Source: Echinometra lucunter (Eukaryota; Echinodermata; Echinoidea; Camarodonta; Echinometridae). Taken from it: a DNA stretch of 64,000 nt. Where the stretch lies: the NCBI GenBank assembly GCA_029962745.1, contig CM057157.1, forward strand, positions 29,951,277 through 30,015,276. Direction: 5' to 3'. The notes beneath the pieces are model-generated. The model saw only the letters and a list, made by a program, of their open reading frames with translations, made no database searches and was not told where the DNA came from. The position numbers were made by a program, and so were the translations under genes. Below, in pieces: positions 46,819 to 59,157 of the stretch. Positions within the stretch are counted from its first letter, which is position 1. Every line of letters begins with the position of its first letter.

Positions 46819-47493
46819 TTTGACTTGTCCCAAGGAGTTGATAACTCCTTGCTTGTCCTTGAAAAAAAAAGCACCGTAAAAATCAAATCCTATGTCCTCT
46901 ACTCATCTTGGTCGATGGTATGATTTCACAGCGATTAAAAGCAAGCAGACTATTATTTTACTCGATGGATTAAAAAAAGTGTAATTTAGGATAGAGTAGC
47001 TCTAGTCTTAGTCCCCGAATTCCTGTCTAAATTCGCGAATATTTTGCAGGGTTTTGATCTGAAAAGACTTCCGCTTTCCGTTAAGCCGATAAGATGAACT
47101 GTCAATGTCAGAAAAGCCTTCTGATCTGTGGTTTCAGCGAACGTGTTTTTCCTGAACTAGTTCTATTCAAGCTAATACTGCCATGCCTGTCTACCTTTAC
47201 AATGTTTACCGGTCAGCTCGGCAGTGGAATGGTTAAAGCACGGAGTAAAGTACACAAGATTATGTATTAATAAGTAACTGATATATGGTGAGATGTTTGC
47301 TTTTGGGGTATTTTTATTGATTTCCTGAGATAACCTCGGTATAGGAAGGTTAAGTCAATGTCAATTATGAGATTATTGACTCATGATCTATGTAAAATGT
47401 TCTTATCGTGCAGATTGTAGACAACAAGCAGAGCGAAAAAATCTCAACGATCAAACTTCACATTTATTTCTTTTATCTTTAAGTATGGTAATC

Positions 47494-47720
47494 ACACTGT
47501 AAGAATACCATTATTGCAATAACCCTGCAATTTGGGAGACAGTGAAGAAAACTGAGCTAACTTCAAGAAACAGTGGAGAGAGAAAAAAAAGAAATATTTA
47601 TTTATTTTATCTCTAACTATAGTGACACTGTAAGAATATCATTATTGCAATAACCCTGCAAGTTGGGGGACAGTGAGGTAAATTGAGCTCACTTCAAGAA
47701 ACACTGGAGAGAAAAAAGAA
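47494..47720 (+). repeat. 132-bp-period tandem duplication
   Basis: CACTGTAAGAATACCATTAT at 47494 recurs near 47626 with about 90 percent identity over roughly 95 bases, through ACTTCAAGAAACAGTGGAGA. Confidence 0.8.
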
Positions 47721-47814
47721 GAGGGGACGAGAATTAAGATAGAGAAAAATTTATAGAGAATACGGATGGAGAGAGGGGGAGATAAAGGCAGAGTATGATT
47801 GGATAGGCAGAGAA

Positions 47815-47855
47815 TGGAGAGAGAGAGAGAGAGAGAGGGAGAGAGAGGGGAGGGG

Positions 47856-47886
<31 letters not shown>

Positions 47887-47935
47887 AGAGAGAGAGAGGG
47901 GGGGGGGAGGGGGGAGGGGGGAGGGAGAGGGGAGG
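47815..47935 (+). repeat. GA microsatellite with G runs
   Basis: GA array followed by G-rich stretches (47899-47935). Confidence 0.9.
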
Positions 47936-48574
47936 CAGAAAAAAAAGAAGGACTCAAAGACCAAAAAGAAAGATATTAAGAAAGGAAGGTAAAACAGAAG
48001 AAGAAATTAAGGTAGTTGGATTGATGGATAGACAGATAGACGGATAAATAGATTGAAAGATAAATAGACAGGGGGCTAAATAAAAGAGCAGTTTGTAAAG
48101 TAGAATACTCTTTTACAGCTGCAGTGACAATGGAGCAATTTTTCAGAGACGTCATGAATCTTGTAAATTTTTCACCAGTTGGAGCTAAAGCCTTATAATA
48201 GCCCGTCGTCAACCGGTCAAAAAAGTGGTTTAAAATACAATTTTGCGATGAATTTTGGAAACATACTCTTTTAAGAAAGGTAATACATATTATCATTATC
48301 ATTATTATCATAATTGTTATAATTATTATTATTATTATTTATTTATTCATTTTTACTTATACATATACCGTGTTTTTCCCATAAGGCCCAAAGCGCCTAC
48401 AATAAATGAAAATAATACACTATACGCGTGACTATACGTTGTTTCAAAATTTTAAAATGGGCACAAAGTTACTTTTCTCTATTACTTTTACTGTTATTCT
48501 CTCCTTACTTATTTTTGTAGTCTAAGAATTTATTTCTTCCAATATGTATTTTTCTCGATTGTCATGTGTAATTT

Positions 48575-48648
48575 GATGAGCGCCATGAGCGTCAGGACCT
48601 GGCGGATACCGGCGCTATATAAGCTTCGATATTATTATTATTATTATT
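48575..48648 (+). repeat. LINE/SINE 3' tail
   Basis: GCGCTATATAAGCTTCGATA followed by an ATT repeat, a third tail of the same style as 44480 and 55900. Confidence 0.55.
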
Positions 48649-49697
48649 CATGCAGGGGGAGGGGCTTGATTTGTTTAACTTCCATTTTTCTTTAAATTCT
48701 ATCTTCTGTACATGGATGCAAAATCCTTATCTATGTATGGAAATGCTCATGCAGATGCTTTTCGAGAAGAAATAATGTTGACAAATAACTTCAACAAAAT
48801 TATGTCTGATCAGAGCCCTGTGGACGATGCCTTTGAAACGCACTCTACGATGGGCACAAAATATGGTTGTCTGCTCGATACCCGAGTTAGTAGGCCTATT
48901 CGATTTCAGTAGATGGAAGAGTAAGGGAGTGCTGTCATCATTATTTTTTGAAATGTATATATAACCATACTGACAGAAATACTTGTGTTCTGTTCACCCC
49001 CCCCCCCCCAATAAAATTTCTCTCACTGCTTCGTGAATTAATGTCGTGTGCAACAGCGTTTCATTCGGGTTTCATTCCACTATACCCGGCCTCCTTGCAT
49101 AATCCTCCAACAAGGATCATGACATGACGTGCTTTTCATCAAACCTTTAATATATTTGGAATAAAAAATGAATTATATTGGCATCGAAATAGGTACAAAA
49201 TTGATGCAATAAATGTTGTCGTTTTGATGGGGTACGACCATGGCCGTACGACAGCCCGAAGCCGTGAACGGCCGCATCTGTGAATCTCTTGAAAGGTAAT
49301 TGACGGCAGAGATTGACACTTCGATTTCGTAGGTCGTCGGTATCTTGGACCTTTTGTCAGTTTGTTTTAAGTAAAGCTTATACAACCTGCTATTTAACAT
49401 TCTAACAAGTTATTTCCTTTCATTTTTTCTTTCATCCGGGGCCGGGGGCATCTGCCCCATCTCCTCGCGTCCGGTAACTGAGGATCTAGTGTTTCCCATT
49501 CCTTCACTAATACATCATTTTCACCGTCATCAATACCGCACATCCATCAGTTATGATTATTCATCAGATTTCTCATCTGTTAAACGTACAGTCATTTATC
49601 AATACACCACTGGTACACACATATGAAACAATCAGTCATCAACATTTATCTCGTCAGTGAACCAAACATGACATGAATGAAATCATTCACTTTACAC

Positions 49698-50385
49698 CAA
49701 CACTTCTCAACCTCTTTCAACTCGAGGCCCACTTTGGCTCTCACAATTTTTTTTGAGACCTACCTTCACTCTTCCAAATTTTCTGAGGCCCACCTTACAG
49801 AATCTTAAAGGTAGTAGCCCACATTTGCAAGTTGCAACCAATCTGCACGAAAGTTTTACTTTAGATTGCTTTAAGCCACAGAAAAATACTTGTAAAGTTT
49901 TAGATGATCCCATTACATTCCCATTTAGGATTGAGAAGGGAATGTTCAACACAAATTTTCTTTTTTCTTTGTTTTGTAAAGGCATCTTACTGATGCTTTA
50001 AGAGTAAAACCATTCATTTTTCACTTATTCTTTGGAATATTGTTGCAAATTTGATAACATGATAGTTTTGCATAAATATCTGTCATTTAAAATTGAAATT
50101 GGCTAATTTCTCTTCAAATTCTGAAACAATGTTGAGCAATGTGGGCCACTACCTTTAATGAAAAAAAAATGAAGCTAAAAATTATACAAGAAAATGGAGA
50201 AGGAATGTGGTTTTTATCTGGACTCCTACCTGCCCCTAAGCCTAATTCCAGCTGTGTCATGTAATATAAGACACATTTCAAATTTTATTCTAATTCTAAA
50301 ATATTTTTTGCTGATCCCTCACGGCCCACCTGAGAGAGCTTCGCGGTCTACCAGTGGGCCGCAGACCACCGGTTGAGAAATGCTG
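49698..50385. mobile_element. hAT-like element with 8-bp target duplication
   Basis: Ends CAACACTTCTCAACC and inverse of CAGCATTTCTCAACC (13 of 15), the CAG..TTCTCAACC terminus common in hAT elements. Flanks CTTTACAC and CTTTAGAC match at 7 of 8 positions. The body contains a separate TTAA element (49809-50154). Confidence 0.7.
49809..50154. mobile_element. TTAA-flanked MITE inside the hAT-like element
   Basis: TTAA at 49805-49808 and 50155-50158. Ends AGGTAGTAGCCCACAT and inverse ATGTGGGCCACTACCT (one mismatch). Confidence 0.78.
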
Positions 50386-50429
50386 CTTTAGACCAAACCT
50401 GTATAGAAAGACTGCCCAGGGTAGACAAG

Positions 50430-50756
50430 CACCGGTGTAAATCCGTTTTGAGGAGTGGGGGGGGGGGGGGGAGGGGATGATCGACCTTTTTTTGCTGAAA
50501 TTTCTTGTGATTTTGCGAGCGAGCGAAAAATAACCGCTTTTTTTTTGGTTTTTAAGAGCATTTCAAATGAAAATTCCACGATATGACCGTCATTTATGAC
50601 ATTTTTATGAAAAATTTCACCAACTGATTAATTACAATATCATTTTTCCTTAAAATGAGGGGGGATATTTGTACACGCCATCGCCCCCTCTCGAAAAAGT
50701 GGGAGTGGGATATATGCCCCCCTCCCCCCCCCCTCCCCCCGGGATTTACGCCAATG
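50430..50756. mobile_element. G-tract MITE, GGCGTAAATCC family, copy 2
   Basis: CACCGGTGTAAATCC at the left, GGGATTTACGCCAATG at the right, long G run near 50456-50471 and C runs near 50717-50740. Internal GATGATCGAC matches copy 1. Confidence 0.7.
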
Positions 50757-51534
50757 TAGACAAGAGTGGCCTTTTTGAGCAGGTGGTCTTTATGAACAGG
50801 TTTCTTTAACACACATTTCAATGGAGAAACAAAAATTGTGGCCTTTATACATGTAACATGTGGTCTTTCTATAGAGGTGGTTGCTAAAGCAGGTTTGACT
50901 GTATTATGCAATCATCCATTCTTCAATACATTATACATACACACATACATACATTTCTTTACATTATCAAAGCCAGTGACACAATAACACAACAATGAAG
51001 GCTAAAACCTTTTTTTTTTTTTTTACATATGTACAATACCAAAACACGTTATTTTCTCACATGCTTTAGTGCAATAATAAAAAACAAATTAATTACAAAA
51101 AAATTCCTCAGAACACATAATTAACTCCAGTCCCCATCATACGGTTTACATTGTAAATGGTCCTATGAAGGTTTGAGAAGAATCTCATTATACAACACAT
51201 GGATACAGTCAACAGAACACAATGCTAAAGTCTTTTCAGGATAGCTGAACCGAGACTGACTATTATCTCCCAAGCAATTACTATGAATACATCTACAATT
51301 GAATCAAACAATTAAAATACACGTGAGCAGAAATTCTGGAAACCCCAAATGATTTATCAACTGTTATACAGCTTACAGAGGCTTAATTATTGATAAGAAT
51401 GGTTAGTTTCAATAACACAAATGTCGTCATGCTAGACAGACTAACAGTATGTAGCCCTGCTCTTCATAGGCTTCAATTCTATACTGAGATATAATTAGAG
51501 TAAATACCATGCACTGCATTACAGTTCTGCCCTA

Positions 51535-51860
51535 CTCTAGCAAAAGGAAGCCAAAGAAAGGAAATAAAAAATAAAAATGCCACAAAATGAACAAAATATG
51601 TTTTTGACCAAGGCCCTGCAACATGGAAATCTGTGATCAGAAATAATGGTGCTTGCTATAACTTCCTCCTTTTTGCCAAAGTTTTCAAGACAATTCTGTG
51701 CACTTGCTTCCTTCCGGCTTCGAATATTTCAGAAATGGATCAAATTTGTGATTAATGGCTTTGTCAGTTACATGAAGTACACCTCAGATGTGCCAAATAA
51801 ATAAGAAAGCCAATGTCCATGAAAATGTCACTTGCTTCCTTTTGCCAATGTAGGGCAGAG
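51535..51860. mobile_element. MITE, CTGCCCTA family, copy 2
   Basis: TTCTGCCCTACTCTAGCAAA at the left, inverse GCTTCCTTTTGCCAATGTAG plus GGCAGAG at the right. An internal near-copy of the TTTTTGCCAAAG word lies near 51670. Confidence 0.68.
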
Positions 51861-52059
51861 TAGCACATGGATACGAAGAGAACATTTTCCGCAGAATGAA
51901 ATGTCATATTATTAGATCAACTTCTATCTTGGAGTAAAAGCTTCACAAGTTTGGCTGTTGTACAAAATATCATAAATTTAAATCCAACCAATAGAATGTC
52001 TTCAGGGTATATATATATGATACACATGTAGTGGGTTCTTGTATAGAGCTCATGTCTGT

Positions 52060-52312
52060 CGGACTTGACACTCCTGGTGCTTCACTGTTATTACCGCAGC
52101 TTTAGCATGGCGGCCATTATTGGGCGCTCTTGCATTTCGGGGAAATTATTCCTACCAGGTACCCATTTACCACACTTGGATGGAGAGTGGCAATTGTACA
52201 TTAATTTCTTGCCAAAAGACACTGGTGCCACAGCGGGACTCGATCCGCCAACCTTGTGATCTACAGTCTGGCGACGTATCCACTAGATCACGATGGCGAC
52301 GTATCCACTAGA
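52060..52312 (-). mobile_element. tRNA-derived SINE
   Basis: The minus-strand head has a degraded A-box (TGATCTAGTGGATACG) and B-box (GGCGGATCGAGTCCCGC). The body shares TTGCCAAAAGACACTGGTG with related copies. The word GATGGCGACGTATCCACTAG is duplicated, partly, at the head end (52270-52314). Confidence 0.65.
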
Positions 52313-52442
52313 TGACACCTCCACATATTCATGTATTCATGTAGTCCAACAGGCGGCTGTTCTGTTCTCTGTAACAACATTGAGGCTAGTTCCCATGATA
52401 TCATGGTGTGTATGTTACGAAAAAAAAAAGAGTCATGGACCA

Positions 52443-52591
52443 GGGCTCCGTTTCATAAAACTTGTTATCAGTAGCAACTGCCACATTTCTATGACAAAAT
52501 TTGCTCTCAGCAAATCAGATGCAAGGATTTCAGTAGCCTCTAACAGTTATTGCAACTTGTTATTGATAACAAGTTTTATGAAACAAAGCCC
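52443..52591. mobile_element. MITE CCGTTTCATAAAACTTG, copy 2
   Basis: GGGCTCCGTTTCATAAAACT at the left and AGTTTTATGAAACAAAGCCC at the right; internal sequence is the inverse of copy 1. Confidence 0.72.
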
Positions 52592-53439
52592 AGGTCTAGA
52601 ACAGTCAGTTCACAGAGTTTAAGCACAGACAATGTGATTTAGGAGAACATCAAAGGAAACATTATCACACAGACATATCAACATGATCATACTCTTTGAT
52701 TCATTGAAACAAGTTGGATAAACGAACAAAAAAGGCCATTTTATTAATGAGAATTTAAGCTTCCAGCAATATTAGTTCCACATTGCATATGTTGGAGTAG
52801 ACCCCCCCCCCCCAAAAAAAAAATAAATCTCAGACTAAATTTACAATGCTTCAAAGTCTAGTATTTGAAATATAGAAGTCAATACTTCATTTTTTTTTCA
52901 TTACAATAAATTCAACCATACTATAATTTCCATAACGGAGCACATTTAACCGTGGTTAAGAATTCTGTTTTAGATTCGACAGAAATGAATTTTAATGTAA
53001 TGACTGGTGTAACTATGAGGAAACCATTGCTGTCATTTATAACTTCATTACAGTTTGTAACAATTCATGCTTTTTCCCAGTTCAAAATATAACATACTGA
53101 TTTCCAGCGTTTTCTTTGTTTGTGATTACTTCATGTACAGGATCTCATGCTGATTGTGATATCATAAATACAAAAATGTTTGCAAAATTACCAATAATAG
53201 TAATGACATAACAAAACATGTAGAATAAATTAACTGAAATAAAAAGTACAATCATTTCGCATCATCATGTACATGTATGTCTACAGGAATGGTTGGTACA
53301 TCTTTGTGTGTGTGTGGGAGAAGCATCAACAAGAATGTGGTTAGAATTTTAAAGTTCAGCTATTTGATGATAGCATGAAGAATAGGGCATAGAGCGATTA
53401 CAACTGATCACTTTCATTCAAAGTTCAGAAAATTAGATA

Positions 53440-53742
53440 TACCATCATTTGCAAAAGCTTAAGACCACCTGGGAATTTGTGGGTATTTCAATAATTTGGA
53501 AAACATTCTTTTGTCTCATTGAATTTGCTTGATCGATTTCATTTCTGCGGTTAAAAATGATTACATAACATGTTTACTACAGTGGTCAGTAGCACATCAG
53601 TAATGATATAAGCTCATACGAATGTGTTGAAAATAAAGATCTGTCTGAAAAATAAAAATGTTTAACTATGGTTTTTTTTTTTTTTTTTTTTTTAGTTATT
53701 GCATTTTGGGAGGGTGATCTTCAACTTTTGCAAACGATGGTA
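53440..53742. mobile_element. MITE TACCATCATTTGCAAAAG
   Basis: TACCATCATTTGCAAAAG at the left and CTTTTGCAAACGATGGTA at the right (one mismatch). A T run of about 22 lies inside at 53672-53693. Confidence 0.7.
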
Positions 53743-55215
53743 AATAAAACAGGTTGTACGGAGATTGTGAAAGATAAAACCCAATAATACATCTACACTC
53801 ATGTTTTTACAGAAAAGATCCATTTGCTGGCCATGACCCAGTTCTCGCCCATCTGCTAGGCACACGGCGATATATGCACTGTATGTTGCTTAATTTGCTT
53901 TCTAATTTCCATGTATCAAATTGAAAAGTACAACATAGCATTGTGTATATCAATCTACGTTCAACTCATTCATATCAAGGACTTTGCAAACAATTAACTG
54001 ACTCTTTATCTTTAACTTCAAATTGGCAACAATATATTTTTATCATCTCCTATTTTCAAACATATACAATAAACTGAAATCAAATTGCATGAATAAATAT
54101 GGCATTCCGCAGCAATAAGTTGCCAAATTAGAAGTAGAACACAATTTTCGTCTCTTATAATATTTGAAATTTTTACTGTATATTTCTAAAATAAATATCA
54201 TGCACCACATTAGAAAAGACATTTTCCTGACAAGAGTGGGTCTGTTCACATTGTGAAGAGACCTGAACAAAATTACCTCTTTTTGATTTGTTTATAACAC
54301 ATGTGTGGTACACCTGAACAATTTTTTTTTTTTCTGAAGTAAAGAATTCCAAGAATTAGCATTTTCATATGAAAACAAGAAAAGGCCATCACAAAAATTA
54401 GCCTGCATATCAATTTTTGTTTCATCAAAAAAGAGAGAGAACAAATCCTTGCCTAATGTTTTCTTTCCAGATTAACATAATCCATTAATTTGTGTCCACA
54501 GTACTAGCAAAGGACTATACAAACTAGTACTGGTTTGTTTATTAAGGTGGGTTACAAAGAAAGGTAGCAATAAGCTAAGCAAGAAAAGTCCTTTCTGAAT
54601 ACTTGTACTTAGAAATATTCAGTCTTCTTTTTCGAAATCCAAAGATAAAAATGTTGCAAAAAATACAATTTCCAGGGGAAATTTTTAAATTCTTTATAAA
54701 ATCAAACTGATCCCAACTGATATGAACATCGCTCTTCCTTTAGTTCAGAAATCCATATTTACTGCTATCTTGTATCCAATCTGTTTAACTTGACTTGTAA
54801 TGAATATCTAATATCCAAGTCAGCACTTGCAATATCTTTCCAACATTAACAATAGCAGAAAAATCTGATCTGATTCCAGATTCTTGAAATTATATCATCA
54901 CAATGCCTACTGCATATCCAAAACTTGATGCAACTTTCACATCAGTTTGCATAATTCTTTTAAATTCATGTCGCAAAGAAAGTTGTATTAAAATACATCT
55001 TGCACTTTTTGAACTTCCTGAAAGTTTATCATTGCTAAACCAGCATTGTTGACAACTGCTTGAGTTTTGGGTTTAACAGCCCAACACCTGAATCAGATCC
55101 TTTTATAGGGAGTATTATCGATTAATGAATATTTTGACAAATACGGGTGCTATTTTTGCCACGATGAACAGAAGAATTAGGCTACAGGGTGTATATCACT
55201 GGAATGTAGAGTGAT

Positions 55216-55940
55216 GGTCTCACTGTAAATTTGTCAAGTTCTTGTCGCAATCTCGGTATAGTTTTTGATTCTCACATGACAATGTCGAATCACATTTCTT
55301 TCATTTGTAGATCAGTTCGCTACCAATTGCGAAATATTGGTTTTATTAGGAAATACTTGTCTCGACCGGCCACAGAAAAATTGGTTCACGCTTTAATTTC
55401 GTCCCGTCTTGATTTTGGAAACTCCCTATTGTTTAATCTACCCCAGAATCAGTTAGTGAAAGTTCAGAAACTTCAAAATGCTGCCACTCGCATCGTTTCT
55501 CTATCCACCAGGCGCACTCACATTACTCCTATTTTAAGATCCTTACATTGGCTCCCTGTAAAACAGCGTATTATGTTCAAGATTTTGTTGTTAACTTTCC
55601 ATTGTGTTCATGGCTCATCTCCCCAGTACCTTATTTCACTGATCAAAAGTTATACCCCTTCAAGATCCTTACGTTCCTCCCTTTCCAATTCTCTTGTTAC
55701 CCCCAAAGTTTCCAAAACCTGGGGTGAAAGATCATTTGTTTACTCATCCTCGAAGCTATGGAATAGCCTCCCTCATAACATCAAACAGTGCTTGACTTCT
55801 GAAACTTTCAAAAATTACCTCAAAACATTTCTGTTCAATTCTTCTTAATTTCTTTTATAATTTCCTAAAAAGCGCCTTGAGCACTCTACAGAGTGGATTT
55901 GGCGCGATATAAGTCTTAATTATTATTATTATTATTATTA
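55216..55940 (+). mobile_element. CR1/L2-like LINE 3' fragment (end of reverse transcriptase ORF)
   Basis: An open frame to TAA at 55846-55848 encodes NLGIVFDSHMTMSNHISFIC, CRSVRYQLRNIGFIRKYL, NAATRIV, TRRTHITPILRSLHWLPVKQ and SSKLWNSLPHNIKQ, the standard C-terminal thumb region of CR1/Jockey-group reverse transcriptases. About 70 bases of 3' UTR with GCGCGATATAAG end in an ATT microsatellite, the usual 3' tail of this group. It is 5'-truncated: about 205 residues remain of an ORF normally near 900 or more. Confidence 0.9.
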
Positions 55941-55981
55941 TGATGGAGAAAACATGTACATTACATTTAACAGTGGATTCA

Positions 55982-56123
55982 GGGGAGCATTTCATGAAGT
56001 GTCTTGTCAGTGACTGACAAATTTGCCCTTAGCCAATTAGGATTTCAGTAGCTATAACAGCTATAACAGCTATAACAGCTGTCAGTAAAAATCAATGACA
56101 AGACACTTCATGAAATGCTACCC
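55982..56123. mobile_element. MITE GGGGAGCATTTCATGAAGTG, copy 1
   Basis: GGGGAGCATTTCATGAAGTG at the left and CACTTCATGAAATGCTACCC at the right. A CTATAACAG triplication lies at about 56053-56081. It has the same layout as 57792-57913. Confidence 0.75.
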
Positions 56124-56549
56124 AGATCAAGGATACTGAAAATGGCTCTACCATTTTTACAATTCTATTTATCAATTACCACTGAATCTGCAAATTCAAG
56201 TTGGTTATATTTTCCATGCTTTGAAAGGATTTGTTCCAAACGTGTTTGAAAAAAAGGCAAAGAATGTATCCTAGATGATAATACATGTACATAGGAAATT
56301 CGGTAGAACACAGACATCAGGACTTTTGTTTTAAGGGCTTGAGATTTCGCTCCTTAAGTCCTATATCTCCTTAATGCCAACCACGCAATACAAGTTTATG
56401 CGGGCAAAGAATTTCGCAAAAGTAAATTTGGGATGTGACAATATTCATGTTAAAGCGGTTACCTTGTTATATTTGACCCAGTTACATTGAGTTTTCCCTG
56501 TACAATGATTGGTTCTCAGCATAAACATTCAATGCATTTGCAGCATTAA

Positions 56550-57018
56550 AGGCAGCCCGTCCCTTTTGCAGGCCTAATCCTGAAAGTTCCCTGACTCTGT
56601 CATCACTTGAGAGAGAAAGGCTATATAACCTATCCCCGAAATTGACAAAGCATGAAATTCGGTCTTAAGCAAATAATCTTCGATAATTTATCAGAGCTTT
56701 CTTTTTTCGTACCACGAAGATTTGAGATAACGCACAATGAAAAGATTCACGTTACAGCGCCACTACATTATGTACAGTACGTGTGGTGGCCGCGAGCTGT
56801 GCGCGGCTGAGCTAGCTAGCTATATAGCTGGCTGCCCTACTGCCGGTGAGCTGATCCAACTTGCTTATTCAAGGCTGGTAGCCAGATTTTTATTTTACAT
56901 TAATAACTTAAGCAATGTATGACCATAAGATCAAATGAGCAGTATCAGAAGGGCATATCCTAAACTCATGCCAATTTGTATGGGTTTTCGTATATTTTGC
57001 AAAAGGGACGGGCTACCT
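56550..57018. mobile_element. TTAA-flanked MITE, family AGGCAGCCCGTCCC
   Basis: TTAA at 56546-56549 and 57019-57022. Ends AGGCAGCCCGTCCCTTTTGC and inverse GCAAAAGGGACGGGCTACCT (one mismatch). Confidence 0.8.
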
Positions 57019-57361
57019 TTAAGCTATTAATCAGTTGATTTGAGATAAATAGGAGTTTTGATATTCTAGAGATGGCCTAGCAAGGATAACTGAGTAATTA
57101 CCGCATTACAACAAACCTATAATGCCCAGCTTTCTTGTTTCATTGAGTGTCAGTCAGTCCCTATATGTTGTCCAGAATGCAGCAGCTGAGAATGTTCTAC
57201 TAGATTGTTTCCAGGTTTGCTCATGAATCTTCTGTAGTATGTAACGATGGTGAAGCCGATGCACTGTTGCCTTCAGTACTCTTCGGAGATGCTGATACAC
57301 GTAAGACATGAAAATAAACCAAACTAAACATCACAAAATGTTCATTTGGAAAATGATTGTA

Positions 57362-57748
57362 TTAACCCATTCGTGACAGAGGTCCACATTTTGTGGTTTG
57401 ACCTCATAACTTTTGATGCAGAGCCCTAAAGAGCAAAAAATTCTACATAAACTGTGCACATTTTGGTTGCGTCAATATTCGTTGTTTGATGCTGAAAATT
57501 TTTTACAGGTAAATAAGCATTAAAATCCTTAAATTGGCAATGTGATAGAAAGTTTAAAATCACCGATTTCCCCTGCAAATTGGCAACTTTTTGACTTATC
57601 ATAATTTTTGTCAATTTATATTCATTTCAGATAGATGACATTTCATAAGAAAAATGTAGCAATAAAATACAAATGTTGGTGTTGCCAATTTGAAGAATAA
57701 AAGCTGATCAAATTAGGCTTTAAATAATTCCTGTCACGAATGGGTTAA
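57362..57748. mobile_element. MITE TTAACCCATTCGTGACAG, copy 1
   Basis: TTAACCCATTCGTGACAG at the left, exact inverse at the right (one base off at most). Four AAATTGGCAA or TTGCCAATTT words lie inside. Related to 63436-63854. Confidence 0.78.
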
Positions 57749-57791
57749 GGCTCATTCACGCATAAAGTGGTGAACCAAGCAAATAAATCCT

Positions 57792-57913
57792 GGGGAGCAT
57801 TTCATGAAGTGCCTTGTCAGTGATTTCTACTGAAAACTGTTTTAAGCTCTGACTGGCTAAGAGCAAATTTGTCAGTAAAAATCACTGACCAGACACTTCA
57901 TGAAATGCTCCCC
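57792..57913. mobile_element. MITE GGGGAGCATTTCATGAAGTG, copy 2
   Basis: GGGGAGCATTTCATGAAGTG at the left, inverse ending ATGCTCCCC at the right. The body contains GGCTAAGAGCAAATTTGTCA, also found in the CCGTTTCATAAA family. Confidence 0.77.
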
Positions 57914-58032
57914 TGGTGTCATATTTTTTTTGTTTTGTGTGTGTGTACATGAATGGTATATGAGGCACACCCCCCCCCCCCCCGCCCCCTCCCCCCCCCA
58001 AAAAAAAAACATATGCTAAGGCCAGGAACATC

Positions 58033-58038
58033 TTTATT
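58033..58038 (-). terminator. Candidate poly(A) signal of ranbp3
   Basis: AATAAA on the minus strand about 870 bases past the stop codon. It is plausible but unproven; a longer 3' UTR toward 51000 is possible. Confidence 0.35.
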
Positions 58039-58905
58039 GCCTCCTGGCGGTAGAAGATGTGGGCCAGTCAATTCATTACAAAATATGATGTTACAAGTTT
58101 GTCTGTGCAGCTTTTGGCAAACCTCTCTTTAAATTGAGCGTGAACTATTATTGACGCCTTAATGCACATCTCGTTATCATAAGTGGCCCGGTGAAAAGAA
58201 ACCATAGGGTTTTTTTTTTAAGGGATCTGCCCCTAGATGTATGAATAAGCCTTTATCGTGGCTTTTTAGCACAAATCCATCCCAGAGGATGCTCAAGGCA
58301 TCAACACAAGGCAGAACTACTCCTAACTTTACTTCAGCCAAGGTGCTTTAGGGAGCTGAAAGCAAAGGAATTACTTCATACCAGTTTGCTGTTTACAAGC
58401 ACAGGCTGAATACATGACTCTTTACAAATGGAACTCTCAGATCTTAATCATTTTTGTAAGTATCAAATAATTTGTAAATTAATAGAATTGAACATTTTTT
58501 TAAACTTTGCTTTAAAAATGCTCCATAAAGATTTACATGAAGATTTTACAGCAATGTAAATCAAAAGTACTGAATTCTTTAATCATACTTCATTCGATTT
58601 GCATTGCTATGCCAATGAGCAATTAACAATGCTTTTAGTGCTTGCAATTTTTCAGTTGGATTTGGATAAGATCAGTCTCATGAGCTAATCCAAACAATTT
58701 CATCAGGAGTTTATCAGGACAAGTAATAGGCATTTTGGTTAATTTGGTGTACATGTACTAAGAAATTATGGATACAAATTCACCTCAAAGTATCCATTGC
58801 ACTTGATCTTGCCTGATCCAATATTTCAGAATGTAAAAGTGAATAATAAAACAGACAAAAATGCACAGACTTGCCTATTTACTAGTCTTCCCATCTTTTC
58901 CCTGC

Positions 58906-59157
58906 TCACTTACTTGGTTTACTCCTATCTCGAGAACATATCTTTGCGACCTCGCTATCTTCATCGTCATCCTCGTCATCGTCCTCTGCATCTTCCTCAT
59001 CCTCATCCTCCTCATCGTAGTCAGCATCTTTGGTATCTTGGGCTCCGGTCTGGCCTTCTTCTCCCTCAGAACGTTGTCTATCTTCTTCTACATGCTTCAA
59101 GGCTTGTACTCGGTACTCAATAGCGCAATACAGCTGCTCCATGTCCTTAGGGGTACC
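58906..59157 (-). CDS. ranbp3: ranbp3 terminal coding exon, acidic tail
   Basis: 252 nt including TGA, acceptor attctaatcag, phase 0. It encodes the last RanBD helix (GTPKDMEQLYCAIEYRVQAL) and a tail of about 30 nearly uninterrupted Asp/Glu residues, then a short basic end (SRDRSKPSK). Confidence 0.93.
   Translation of the reverse strand, partial: GTPKDMEQLYCAIEYRVQALKHVEEDRQRSEGEEGQTGAQDTKDADYDEEDEDEEDAEDDDEDDDEDSEVAKICSRDRSKPSK

Larger units (their letters stand above)
50940..55215. other. Intergenic or long 3' UTR between ZP and ranbp3
   Basis: AT-rich, holding only the SINE and MITEs listed, a T run and short C runs. It could be a very long 3' UTR of ranbp3 or intergenic DNA; the sequence alone does not decide. 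Confidence 0.35.

Noticed and set aside
48712..48912. Plus-strand 66-residue frame
   Set aside because: No recognisable motif, no splice or promoter context and ordinary length for chance in this sequence. The same goes for 12334-12555 and 49173-49400.
55231..55848. A 205-residue open frame that could be taken for a host gene
   Set aside because: The motifs and 3' tail are those of a non-LTR reverse transcriptase; it is a truncated LINE.
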